NCBI GenBank assembly: GCA_900552155.1
Contig: URYU01000122.1
Coordinates: forward strand, 1-5,321
From: an uncultured Collinsella sp.
GTDB taxonomy: Bacteria; Actinomycetota; Coriobacteriia; Coriobacteriales; Coriobacteriaceae
DNA length: 5,321 nucleotides
Direction of reading: 5' to 3'
Positions 1-3,917 of this stretch are shown here, piece by piece. The position numbers and the translations under genes are program-made. A model generated the notes under the pieces. It was not told the DNA's origin, did not search any database, and saw only the letters and a list, made by a program, of their open reading frames with translations. Within the stretch, counting starts at the first letter, position 1. Every line of letters starts with the position of its first letter.

Positions 1-140
1 CAATTCATGGCCTGCGCAACAAGCGCGGCCCCTACCGGCGCGTTTTGCCCTGTCACTTCTTTACTAGTCAAGTTCAAATCTACGTCCCTGTCCTCAGGGA
101 TCCCCCAATCGATGAATTCAAATTGCGATTGAATTTCCAG
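1..140 (-). CDS. Partial open frame after the NusG-like gene, possible second gene of its operon
   Basis: After the TAA of the NusG-like gene (153-155) the minus strand stays open in the same frame to the window edge. The stop overlaps a strong Shine-Dalgarno sequence (TAAGGAG). The best-placed start is a CTG at 140-138, eight bases after AAGGAG; there is no ATG, GTG or TTG at a suitable distance. An in-frame GTG (reading MTGQNAPVG) lies further in but has no visible ribosome binding site. The fragment, about 46 codons from the CTG, reads EIQSQFEFIDWGIPEDRDVD and then NLTSKEVTGQNAPVGAALV. I do not recognise the family and see no signal peptide or membrane segment. Tight spacing suggests co-transcription and translational coupling with the NusG-like gene. 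The codons look somewhat more AT-rich than thrS, as is common for polysaccharide loci. The start is uncertain, and a non-coding leader cannot be excluded. Confidence 0.42.
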   Translation of the reverse strand, partial: MEIQSQFEFIDWGIPEDRDVDLNLTSKEVTGQNAPVGAALVAQAMN

Positions 141-152
141 TGCGACGTCTCC

Positions 153-743
153 TTACGTCTTACTGGGCACGTCCAACGGAAGCAGCTCCCTAAAAGCGGA
201 GTCGCCTTCGCCCACGTCTACCAGGCACAAGCGCTTATGACGGTCGATCTTCTTTACTCGGGCCTCTTGCCCCACCAAGGGCCCTTGCTCTATATGCAGC
301 ACGCCGTCTTCTATGCGGGCCACGCTGTTGCGAACCACGCCGTCGTCGTCGAGCACGCTGCGGTACCAGTCCTGCGCATCGTCCGGCATGGGCGCATAGG
401 CCCGCTCCCTGCTGCCGGCAATGCGGCAGCCAAAGCTCAACTGGGCCAAAGCCTTGTCCAGCAGGGCGGCATCGCGCGTGGCGACGAAGAAGTATTCCTT
501 GTACATGGGTTTGGTTTGGAGCGACCAAGCGCCGTCCCGCTTAAACCAGAACTCCTTTTGCATCACAAAAGCGTCCTGTATCAGCTCGTGCGGGATAATG
601 CGGCGGACCTTTTCGCAGGTCTCGCGCTCTTTACCGTTGGGGGTGTGGACCAGATACCAGCGGACGCGGCCGTGCTGACAGTTGGTAGTGGAGCCGCTAA
701 AGGCACCGGGCAGCTGCTCTTGGCGCCGCATTGTCTGTTCCAT
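153..743 (-). CDS. NusG-family specialised transcription elongation/antitermination factor (LoaP/UpxY/RfaH-like paralog)
   Basis: This is a 196-residue protein with the two-domain plan of NusG. An NGN domain starts at about residue 28 with WYLVHTPNGKE (29-39), the usual 'WY.v.t..G.E' opening, and includes KPMYKEYFFV (78-87), matching the 'lFPGYvFv' strand of the family. A KOW-type C-terminal domain covers about 150-190, with GPLVGQEARVKKIDRHKR (154-171). NusG paralogs of this kind bind RNA polymerase and suppress pausing or termination within one long operon, most often for capsule, exopolysaccharide or secondary-metabolite synthesis. It is not the housekeeping nusG, since no secE or rplK neighbours are present and the sequence is divergent. 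I chose ATG 743 over an in-frame ATG at 776 because AAGGGGG (750-756) lies six bases before it. A further open frame follows at once, so it is probably the first gene of an operon continuing left. Its upstream region holds the possible invertible promoter. The exact subfamily (LoaP or other) is inferred. Confidence 0.85.
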   Translation of the reverse strand: MEQTMRRQEQLPGAFSGSTTNCQHGRVRWYLVHTPNGKERETCEKVRRIIPHELIQDAFVMQKEFWFKRDGAWSLQTKPMYKEYFFVATRDAALLDKALAQLSFGCRIAGSRERAYAPMPDDAQDWYRSVLDDDGVVRNSVARIEDGVLHIEQGPLVGQEARVKKIDRHKRLCLVDVGEGDSAFRELLPLDVPSKT

Positions 744-749
744 CTCTCG

Positions 750-756
750 CCCCCTT
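750..756 (-). promoter_or_regulatory. Ribosome binding site of the NusG-like gene
   Basis: On the minus strand AAGGGGG lies six bases before ATG 743. This decides the start against the upstream in-frame ATG at 776, which has no comparable site and would put the leader hairpin inside the coding region. Confidence 0.6.
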
Positions 757-764
757 TTCTTGTC

Positions 765-781
765 TCCGCGACACACGCGGA
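765..781 (-). promoter_or_regulatory. Leader hairpin upstream of the NusG-like gene
   Basis: The minus-strand transcript can form a perfect 6-bp GC-rich stem, UCCGCG / CGCGGA, around a UGUGU loop. It lies about 20 bases before the start codon, in the untranslated leader. There is no U-tract after it, so it is not a terminator. NusG paralogs such as LoaP (RNA hairpin) and RfaH (ops DNA hairpin) are recruited through a hairpin in the leader of their operon, so this is a candidate recruitment element. The sequence does not match the known ops motif, so the function is inferred. Confidence 0.35.
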
Positions 782-834
782 TGCAAGGGCGTTAAGAACA
801 GGCTTCTCGCTCGCAGCTAGGCGCAGTCGCAAAA

Positions 835-956
835 GTACAGGTTTTTGTAGAGGGGTATGGAGATGCACCCATTCGCGGCGCATTTTGTGCAATCTGGGAA
901 AACGCGAGCAGTTTGCTCGTATAATGAACTCCGTCGAAAGATACAAAAACCTGTAC
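835..956. repeat. 15-bp perfect inverted repeats flanking a 92-bp promoter-bearing segment (candidate invertible promoter)
   Basis: GTACAGGTTTTTGTA at 835-849 and its exact reverse complement TACAAAAACCTGTAC at 942-956 enclose 850-941. Similarity continues outward (GC-AAAA on the left, GC-AAAAAG on the right, read outside-in) but stops at once on the inner side. Each arm is itself a weak dyad, TACA-N6-TGTA, as in recombinase core sites or dimeric operators. The enclosed DNA carries a perfect TATAAT pointing right. Inversion would turn this box toward the NusG-like gene with a leader of roughly 115 bases. The arrangement parallels invertible promoters ahead of UpxY-type NusG paralogs in Bacteroides. 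Rival readings are paired operators for one regulator, or a small MITE-like element. No recombinase is encoded in this window. Confidence 0.6.
905..925 (+). promoter_or_regulatory. Rightward promoter core (TATAAT) with an adjacent dyad
   Basis: TATAAT at 920-925 is a consensus -10 box on the plus strand. No good -35 box is seen at 16-18 bases (the 17-bp position reads GGAAAA). A 6-bp dyad, CGAGCA-GTT-TGCTCG (905-919), directly abuts the -10 box and could bind an activator or repressor. In the present orientation transcription would start near 932 and meet the terminator at 972-997, making an RNA of only about 65 bases. A weaker overlapping leftward promoter is also possible: TTGTAT (946-941), 17 bases, TATACG (923-918), reading toward the NusG-like gene. 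Its -35 box would sit partly in the repeat arm. Confidence 0.45.
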
Positions 957-971
957 CTTTTTGCACAACAA

Positions 972-997
972 AAAAGCCGCTCTAACCAGCGGCTTTT
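972..997. terminator. Bidirectional Rho-independent terminator between thrS and the NusG-like locus
   Basis: A perfect 10-bp stem, AAAAGCCGCT / AGCGGCTTTT, has a 6-base loop (982-987). On the plus strand it continues as CTTCTTT, on the minus strand as a T-run then GTTGT, so it should work both ways. It would stop transcripts from the rightward TATAAT box and act as a second stop for thrS. Confidence 0.85.
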
Positions 998-1011
998 CTT
1001 CTTTAGACAAC

Positions 1012-1046
1012 AAAAAGGCGACCGCCCTTTGTGGACGGTCGCCTTT
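1012..1046 (-). terminator. Rho-independent terminator of thrS
   Basis: The stem GGCGACCG (1017-1024) / CGGTCGCC (1036-1043) has an 11-base loop. It is followed on the minus strand by TTTTT (1016-1012). It begins about 23 bases after the thrS stop codon. The flanking AAA/TTT also pair, so the stem may reach 11 bp and work weakly in the other direction. Confidence 0.85.
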
Positions 1047-1068
1047 GTTAATTGTTGTGAAGCTTGCC

Positions 1069-2832
1069 TTAGGCGCGGGTCTTGATCTCCTCGGTCACCT
1101 TGGCAACAAACTCGTCAACGCTCATCTGAACGGTCTCGTTGGAGCGATCGCGGACGGAGATGTTGCCGGCCTCGACCTCCTTCTCGCCCAGGATGAGCAT
1201 GTAGGGCACACGGTCGATGCTGCGGGCCTCGCGGATCTTGTAGCCGATCTTCTCGTCGCGGTCGTCGCAGCCCACGCGAATGCCGGGCTCCTCCGGCTTG
1301 GCGCGCGCCTCATGTGCGTAGTCGCGACTCTTCTCAGAGACGGGAAGTACCTTGACCTGCACGGGAGCCAGCCAAGTGGGGAACTTACCCGCAAAGTGCT
1401 CAATCAGAATACCGATGAAGCGCTCGATGGAGCCAAAGCACACGCGATGCAGCATGATGGGGCGCTTCTTGGTGCCGTCGGCGTCCACGTACTCCAGATC
1501 AAAGTTGAGCGGCATCTGGAAGTCGAGCTGCACGGTACCGCACTGCCAGGTGCGGCCGAGCGAGTCCTCCAGGTGGAAGTCGATCTTCGGGCCGTAGAAG
1601 GCGCCGTCGCCCTCGTTGACCTCGTAGTCCATGCCCAGCTTCTCCAGAGCGGTGCGCAGGCCCTCCTCGGCACGAGCCCAGTCCTCGTCCGAACCCATGG
1701 AGTCCTCGGGGCGGGTGGAAAGCTCAACGTGATACTTAAAGCCAAACTTCTGGTACACGGAGTCGATGAGGTTGACCACACCCACGATCTCGTCGGTCAG
1801 CTGGTCGGGACGCACAAACAGGTGGGCGTCGTCCTGGTTAAAGCAGCGCACGCGGAACAGGCCGTGCAGGGCGCCGCGCAGCTCGTGGCGGTGCACCAGG
1901 CCAATCTCGCCGGCGCGAATGGGCAGCTCGCGGTAGGAGTGCGGCTTGGAGGCATACACCAGCACGCCGCCCGGGCAGTTCATGGGCTTAATGCAGTACT
2001 CTTCGTCGTCGATGACGGTGGAGTACATGTTGTCCTTGTAGTGGTCCCAGTGGCCCGAGGTCTTCCACAGCTGCTTGTTCATGATGAGCGGCGTGGAGAT
2101 CTCCACGTAGCCGGCCTTGTGGTGAATCTCGCGCCAGTAGTCCAGCAGCGTATTCTTAAGGATCATGCCGTTGGGCAGGAAGAACGGGAAGCCGGGGGCC
2201 TCGTCGCGCATCATAAAGAGGTCCATCTCGCGGCCAATCTTGCGGTGGTCGCGCTTCTTGGCCTCCTCCAGCATGTGCATGTGCTCGTCGAGCTCTTCCT
2301 TGGTGGCAAAGGCGACGCCGTTGATGCGGGTGAGCATCTTGTTGTCCTTGTCGCCCTTCCAGTAAGCGCCCGAGACGCCGGTGAGCTTAAAGGCCTTCAG
2401 GGCCTTGGTGTAGCAGATGTGGGGGCCGACACACATGTCGATGTAGTCGCCCTGCTGGTAGAAGGTGATGCGGGCGTCGTCGTCCAGGTCGCCGATGTGC
2501 TCGACCTTGTACTTCTCGCCGCGCTCCTCCATAAGAGCGATGGCCTCGGCGCGGGGCTTCTCGTACACGGAGAACTTGAGGTTCTCCTTGACGATCTTCT
2601 TCATCTCGGCCTCGATCGCGGGGAAGTCGTCCTCGCTGATCTTAACGCCCTCGGGCAGGTCGACGTCGTAGTAAAAGCCGTTGTCGGTCGCGGGGCCGTA
2701 GGCAAAGTCGGCCTCGGGATAGAGGCGCTTGATGGCCTGCGCCATGATGTGCGCGGCGGAGTGGCGGATGACGTGCGTGACCTCGTCCTGCGGGAGCTCG
2801 GCCACCGAACCGTCATTGTAGAGTGCCTTCAT
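1069..2832 (-). CDS. thrS: Threonyl-tRNA synthetase lacking the TGS domain
   Basis: This 587-residue class II aminoacyl-tRNA synthetase charges tRNA-Thr with threonine in the cytoplasm. The editing domain is present: HSAAH (24-28), then DMCVGPH with C133 and H137. The catalytic core has the zinc ligands C286 (MNCPGG), H337 (DDAHLF) and H462 (MLHRVCFGS). Motif 2 runs from R315 through LHGLFRVRCFNQDDAH, and motif 3 is GSIERF with R471. The anticodon-binding domain follows from WLAPVQVKVLP (487-497), with DRDEKIGYKIREA and VPYMLILGEKEV. The roughly 60-residue TGS domain that opens E. coli ThrRS (642 residues) is missing; only about 15 residues precede the editing domain. ATG 2832 is chosen because GAGGAG (2844-2849) lies 11 bases before it and the promoter lies between it and the upstream in-frame ATGs, the farthest at 2943. 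The stretch ARAKPEEPGIRV has two prolines where E. coli has L and A in a helix, a small oddity. It appears monocistronic. Confidence 0.97.
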   Translation of the reverse strand: MKALYNDGSVAELPQDEVTHVIRHSAAHIMAQAIKRLYPEADFAYGPATDNGFYYDVDLPEGVKISEDDFPAIEAEMKKIVKENLKFSVYEKPRAEAIALMEERGEKYKVEHIGDLDDDARITFYQQGDYIDMCVGPHICYTKALKAFKLTGVSGAYWKGDKDNKMLTRINGVAFATKEELDEHMHMLEEAKKRDHRKIGREMDLFMMRDEAPGFPFFLPNGMILKNTLLDYWREIHHKAGYVEISTPLIMNKQLWKTSGHWDHYKDNMYSTVIDDEEYCIKPMNCPGGVLVYASKPHSYRELPIRAGEIGLVHRHELRGALHGLFRVRCFNQDDAHLFVRPDQLTDEIVGVVNLIDSVYQKFGFKYHVELSTRPEDSMGSDEDWARAEEGLRTALEKLGMDYEVNEGDGAFYGPKIDFHLEDSLGRTWQCGTVQLDFQMPLNFDLEYVDADGTKKRPIMLHRVCFGSIERFIGILIEHFAGKFPTWLAPVQVKVLPVSEKSRDYAHEARAKPEEPGIRVGCDDRDEKIGYKIREARSIDRVPYMLILGEKEVEAGNISVRDRSNETVQMSVDEFVAKVTEEIKTRA

Positions 2833-2858
2833 GGGTATGTTTTCTCCTCTCGGATGCC

Positions 2859-2903
2859 TGATGCAAGTGCGTGCGATGCGCTCGGCGTTTTTGACTTGCA
2901 TCA
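2859..2903 (-). promoter_or_regulatory. 10-bp inverted repeat in the thrS leader and start region
   Basis: TGATGCAAGT (2859-2868) and ACTTGCATCA (2894-2903) are exact reverse complements separated by 25 bases. The promoter-proximal arm spans the predicted transcription start and touches the -10 box, so the pair could be an operator. The transcript could also fold with at least the inner 6 bp (GCAAGU / ACUUGC), giving a stem-loop about 26 bases before the start codon. No T-box specifier or antiterminator sequence is seen and the leader is too short for a T-box. Confidence 0.4.
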
Positions 2904-2930
2904 TTATAGGCAGGTTGCCTTGGTATACAA
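2903..2930 (-). promoter_or_regulatory. Promoter of thrS
   Basis: On the minus strand TTGTAT (2930-2925) is followed after 16 bases by a consensus TATAAT (2908-2903). The predicted start near 2897 gives a leader of about 65 bases before ATG 2832. The -35 box is weak, the -10 box perfect. Confidence 0.6.
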
Positions 2931-2931
2931 G

Positions 2932-2962
2932 CGCCCGCCGCACCTTAATGGCACGGCGGGCG
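2932..2962. terminator. GC-rich hairpin between the zinc-ribbon gene and thrS
   Basis: The stem CGCCCGCCG (2932-2940) / CGGCGGGCG (2954-2962) has a 13-base loop. On the plus strand ATTTTCT follows, but no plus-strand gene ends here. On the minus strand it is followed only by CTTGTAT, which includes the thrS -35 box. It probably ends the zinc-ribbon transcript despite the poor U-tract on that side. Confidence 0.45.
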
Positions 2963-3021
2963 ATTTTCTACGCATGCTTCATCGTGTGGGGCGGGTTGCG
3001 TGTGTGGCTTGCGCGGGACGC

Positions 3022-3059
3022 GCGGTGCCCGTGACATGCGGTGTGCCCGTGGCTTGCGG
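3022..3059. repeat. Short imperfect direct repeat downstream of the zinc-ribbon gene
   Basis: GCGGTG-CCCGTG-ACATGCGG (3022-3041) is followed, sharing its last bases, by GCGGTG-TG-CCCGTG-GCTTGCGG (3038-3059). A related GTGGCTTGCG also occurs at 3004-3013. The repeats lie just past the stop codon; no role is evident and they may be remnants of slippage. Confidence 0.35.
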
Positions 3060-3079
3060 CCGGCCCGGCGATGGATGCG

Positions 3080-3511
3080 TTACTGGATGCGAGTTCGGCA
3101 GTAGGGGCAGACCTTCCAGTGCGCATCGAGCGGGCGATGGCAGCTGGGGCAGACGTTGCGAACCTGGGTATCGCACACCGGGCAGACGACGAAGTCCTTC
3201 TCGATGGGCGCGCCGCACTGCGGGCAGGTGCCGTACTGGGCAAGCTGGCGCTCGCGCAGGGCCATGTCCAGCTCCTGCTCCTCGCGGTCGGAGGCGTAGG
3301 AGTGCGGGCGCAGGACCAGGTAGGCAATGAGGCCCACAAACGGGATGAGGGCAATGATGCCCCATGCCACGTAGGCGCTGGCGCCGCGGCGGCGAGCGTC
3401 GATGAACACATAGACGACCGACAGCACATACAGGGCGATGATAAAGCCAACGAAGGCATAGACGACGCCCATAAGCTGCGGCGACATGAGCTCGGAGATG
3501 TACTTGGACAT
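3080..3511 (-). CDS. Small membrane protein with C-terminal double zinc ribbon
   Basis: This 143-residue protein has two predicted transmembrane helices, about residues 13-37 (GVVYAFVGFIIALYVLSVVYVF) and 46-67 (AYVAWGIIALIPFVGLIAYLVL). They are joined by a positively charged turn, DARRRGAS (38-45), as in PLDc_N-like or DUF-type small membrane modules. A charged linker (EEQELDMALRERQLAQ) leads to two CxxC-pair zinc ribbons: C96/C99 with C110/C113, and C121/C124 with C135/C138, the pattern of the double zinc ribbon (DZR) family. It probably sits in the membrane with the ribbons in the cytoplasm (positive-inside rule), where ribbons often mediate protein or nucleic-acid contacts. The specific function is unknown. 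ATG 3511 is chosen over one at 3556 because AAAGG lies eight bases before it and translation then starts directly ahead of the helices. It is transcribed with thrS polarity but appears separate from it, with a hairpin and a new promoter between. Confidence 0.85.
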   Translation of the reverse strand: MSKYISELMSPQLMGVVYAFVGFIIALYVLSVVYVFIDARRRGASAYVAWGIIALIPFVGLIAYLVLRPHSYASDREEQELDMALRERQLAQYGTCPQCGAPIEKDFVVCPVCDTQVRNVCPSCHRPLDAHWKVCPYCRTRIQ

Positions 3512-3528
3512 TACGGGTACCTTTCGGA

Positions 3529-3537
3529 ATATTAACA
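3529..3537 (-). promoter_or_regulatory. Possible extended -10 promoter of the zinc-ribbon gene
   Basis: On the minus strand TG-T-TAATAT (3537-3529) fits an extended -10 element, giving a leader of about 10 bases with AAAGG before ATG 3511. No -35 box lies at the normal distance; a TTGACC at 3547-3542 is too close. An alternative -10 is TATAAA about 40 bases further upstream (near 3570-3565). Confidence 0.3.
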
Positions 3538-3609
3538 GTCCGGTCAAGTTTACCACGGGGTTTGTTTATATGGGACTACGGCTGGGTACGGGGCTGGCGC
3601 GGACACAAA

Positions 3610-3749
3610 CATCTCAATCTGTAACAGATACTCGGAAAATACGGGGCTAGGTGTTACAGATCGAGACAAACGGAGGACCCGCATGGCAAATGTCTCAATC
3701 TGAAACAACTGGGACCCAAATCCTCGTCTAACTGTTACAGATCGAGACG
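3610..3749. repeat. Two hairpin units built from a 17-bp TGTCTCAATCTGTAACA-like repeat
   Basis: Four copies of one 17-mer alternate in direction: CATCTCAATCTGTAACA (3610-3626, plus), its inverse TGTTACAGATCGAGACA (3652-3668), TGTCTCAATCTGAAACA (3691-3707, plus) and TGTTACAGATCGAGACG (3733-3749, inverse). Each plus/inverse pair is separated by exactly 25 bases and the two pairs are offset by exactly 81 bp, while the loops differ in sequence. In both pairs the plus arms carry CAATC and the inverse arms GATCG. As RNA this is a C-A mismatch on the plus strand but a G-U wobble on the minus strand. The conserved arms with changing loops look like a dispersed palindromic (REP/MITE-like) family or paired protein sites. 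Confidence 0.75.
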
Positions 3750-3767
3750 AACGGTTGCCGTAGTTGT

Positions 3768-3813
3768 CGGCAGACGAGGTTGTCGACGTTGCCGGGTCTC
3801 CCCTCGTCTGCCG
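3768..3813. repeat. Perfect 12-bp inverted repeat
   Basis: CGGCAGACGAGG (3768-3779) and CCTCGTCTGCCG (3802-3813) are exact reverse complements with a 22-base loop. No T-run follows on either strand, so it is not a standard terminator. The element CCTCGTCT also occurs at 3722-3729, in the loop of the second hairpin unit, and could pair with 3772-3779 instead. Confidence 0.6.
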
Positions 3814-3885
3814 TTGGCGGGTGTTGCGGGGCTGTTCGCCGCATTGCCGCCGCACTGGGGGTGTGCGGACCGTAGGATAGTCTTA

Positions 3886-3900
3886 TTGACGGCCTGTCAA
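3886..3900 (+). promoter_or_regulatory. TTGAC-N5-GTCAA palindrome upstream of the oxidoreductase gene
   Basis: TTGAC GGCCT GTCAA is a perfect 5-bp dyad ending nine bases before the ribosome binding site. It resembles a dimeric regulator operator. It is near but not equal to a Crp/FNR site (TTGAT-N4-ATCAA), with one extra spacer base. No clear promoter boxes were found beside it. Confidence 0.3.
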
Positions 3901-3908
3901 CTCGTCTG

Positions 3909-3913
3909 GGAGG
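3909..3913 (+). promoter_or_regulatory. Ribosome binding site deciding the GTG start
   Basis: GGAGG ends four bases before GTG 3918, a rather short spacing. An in-frame TAG at 3873-3875 and the absence of any ATG between it and the Rossmann motif make GTG 3918 the only reasonable start. Confidence 0.65.
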
Positions 3914-3917
3914 CACT

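Larger units (their letters stand above)
744..1068. other. Intergenic region between thrS and the NusG-like gene
   Basis: These 325 bases hold no convincing gene. From right to left they contain the thrS terminator, a second bidirectional terminator, the 122-bp inverted-repeat element with its promoter, and a leader of about 90 bases (744-834) with a hairpin and a ribosome binding site. Open frames crossing the region on the plus strand are antisense shadows of thrS and the NusG-like gene. Confidence 0.7.
3512..3917. other. Divergent intergenic region rich in inverted repeats
   Basis: About 400 bases separate the divergent zinc-ribbon and FAD-oxidoreductase genes. No gene is supported: frames here are short, have no ribosome binding sites, and run through the repeats. 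The region contains a weak promoter for the leftward gene, two copies of an 81-bp-spaced hairpin unit, a separate 12-bp dyad, and a palindrome and ribosome binding site just before the rightward gene. No RNA gene or riboswitch was recognised. Confidence 0.7.

Noticed and set aside
85..100. Perfect 6-bp hairpin TCCCTG-TCCT-CAGGGA
   Set aside because: It lies inside the probable coding frame and has no U-tract; such short stems are expected by chance.
835..956. Insertion sequence remnant bounded by terminal inverted repeats
   Set aside because: No transposase fragment and no clear target-site duplication outside the arms; a MITE cannot be fully excluded, but the enclosed promoter and gene context favour a regulatory role.
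45..1085. A long plus-strand open frame over the NusG-like gene
   Set aside because: It crosses two terminators and both repeat arms, has no ribosome binding site, and its translation resembles no protein family; the minus strand encodes a clear NGN-KOW protein.
2833..2960. T-box riboswitch upstream of thrS
   Set aside because: The leader is only about 65 bases and has no T-box consensus, specifier loop or terminator/antiterminator pair.
961..3330. A 789-codon open frame on the plus strand antisense to thrS
   Set aside because: It is a by-product of the GC-rich codons of thrS; its translation is low-complexity (rich in L, V, A, H, G) with no family resemblance, while the minus strand encodes a complete ThrRS.
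3557..3917. CRISPR-like array in the repeated intergenic region
   Set aside because: Only four short copies exist, they alternate in direction, and there are no cas genes; the pattern is of inverted pairs rather than direct repeats with spacers.
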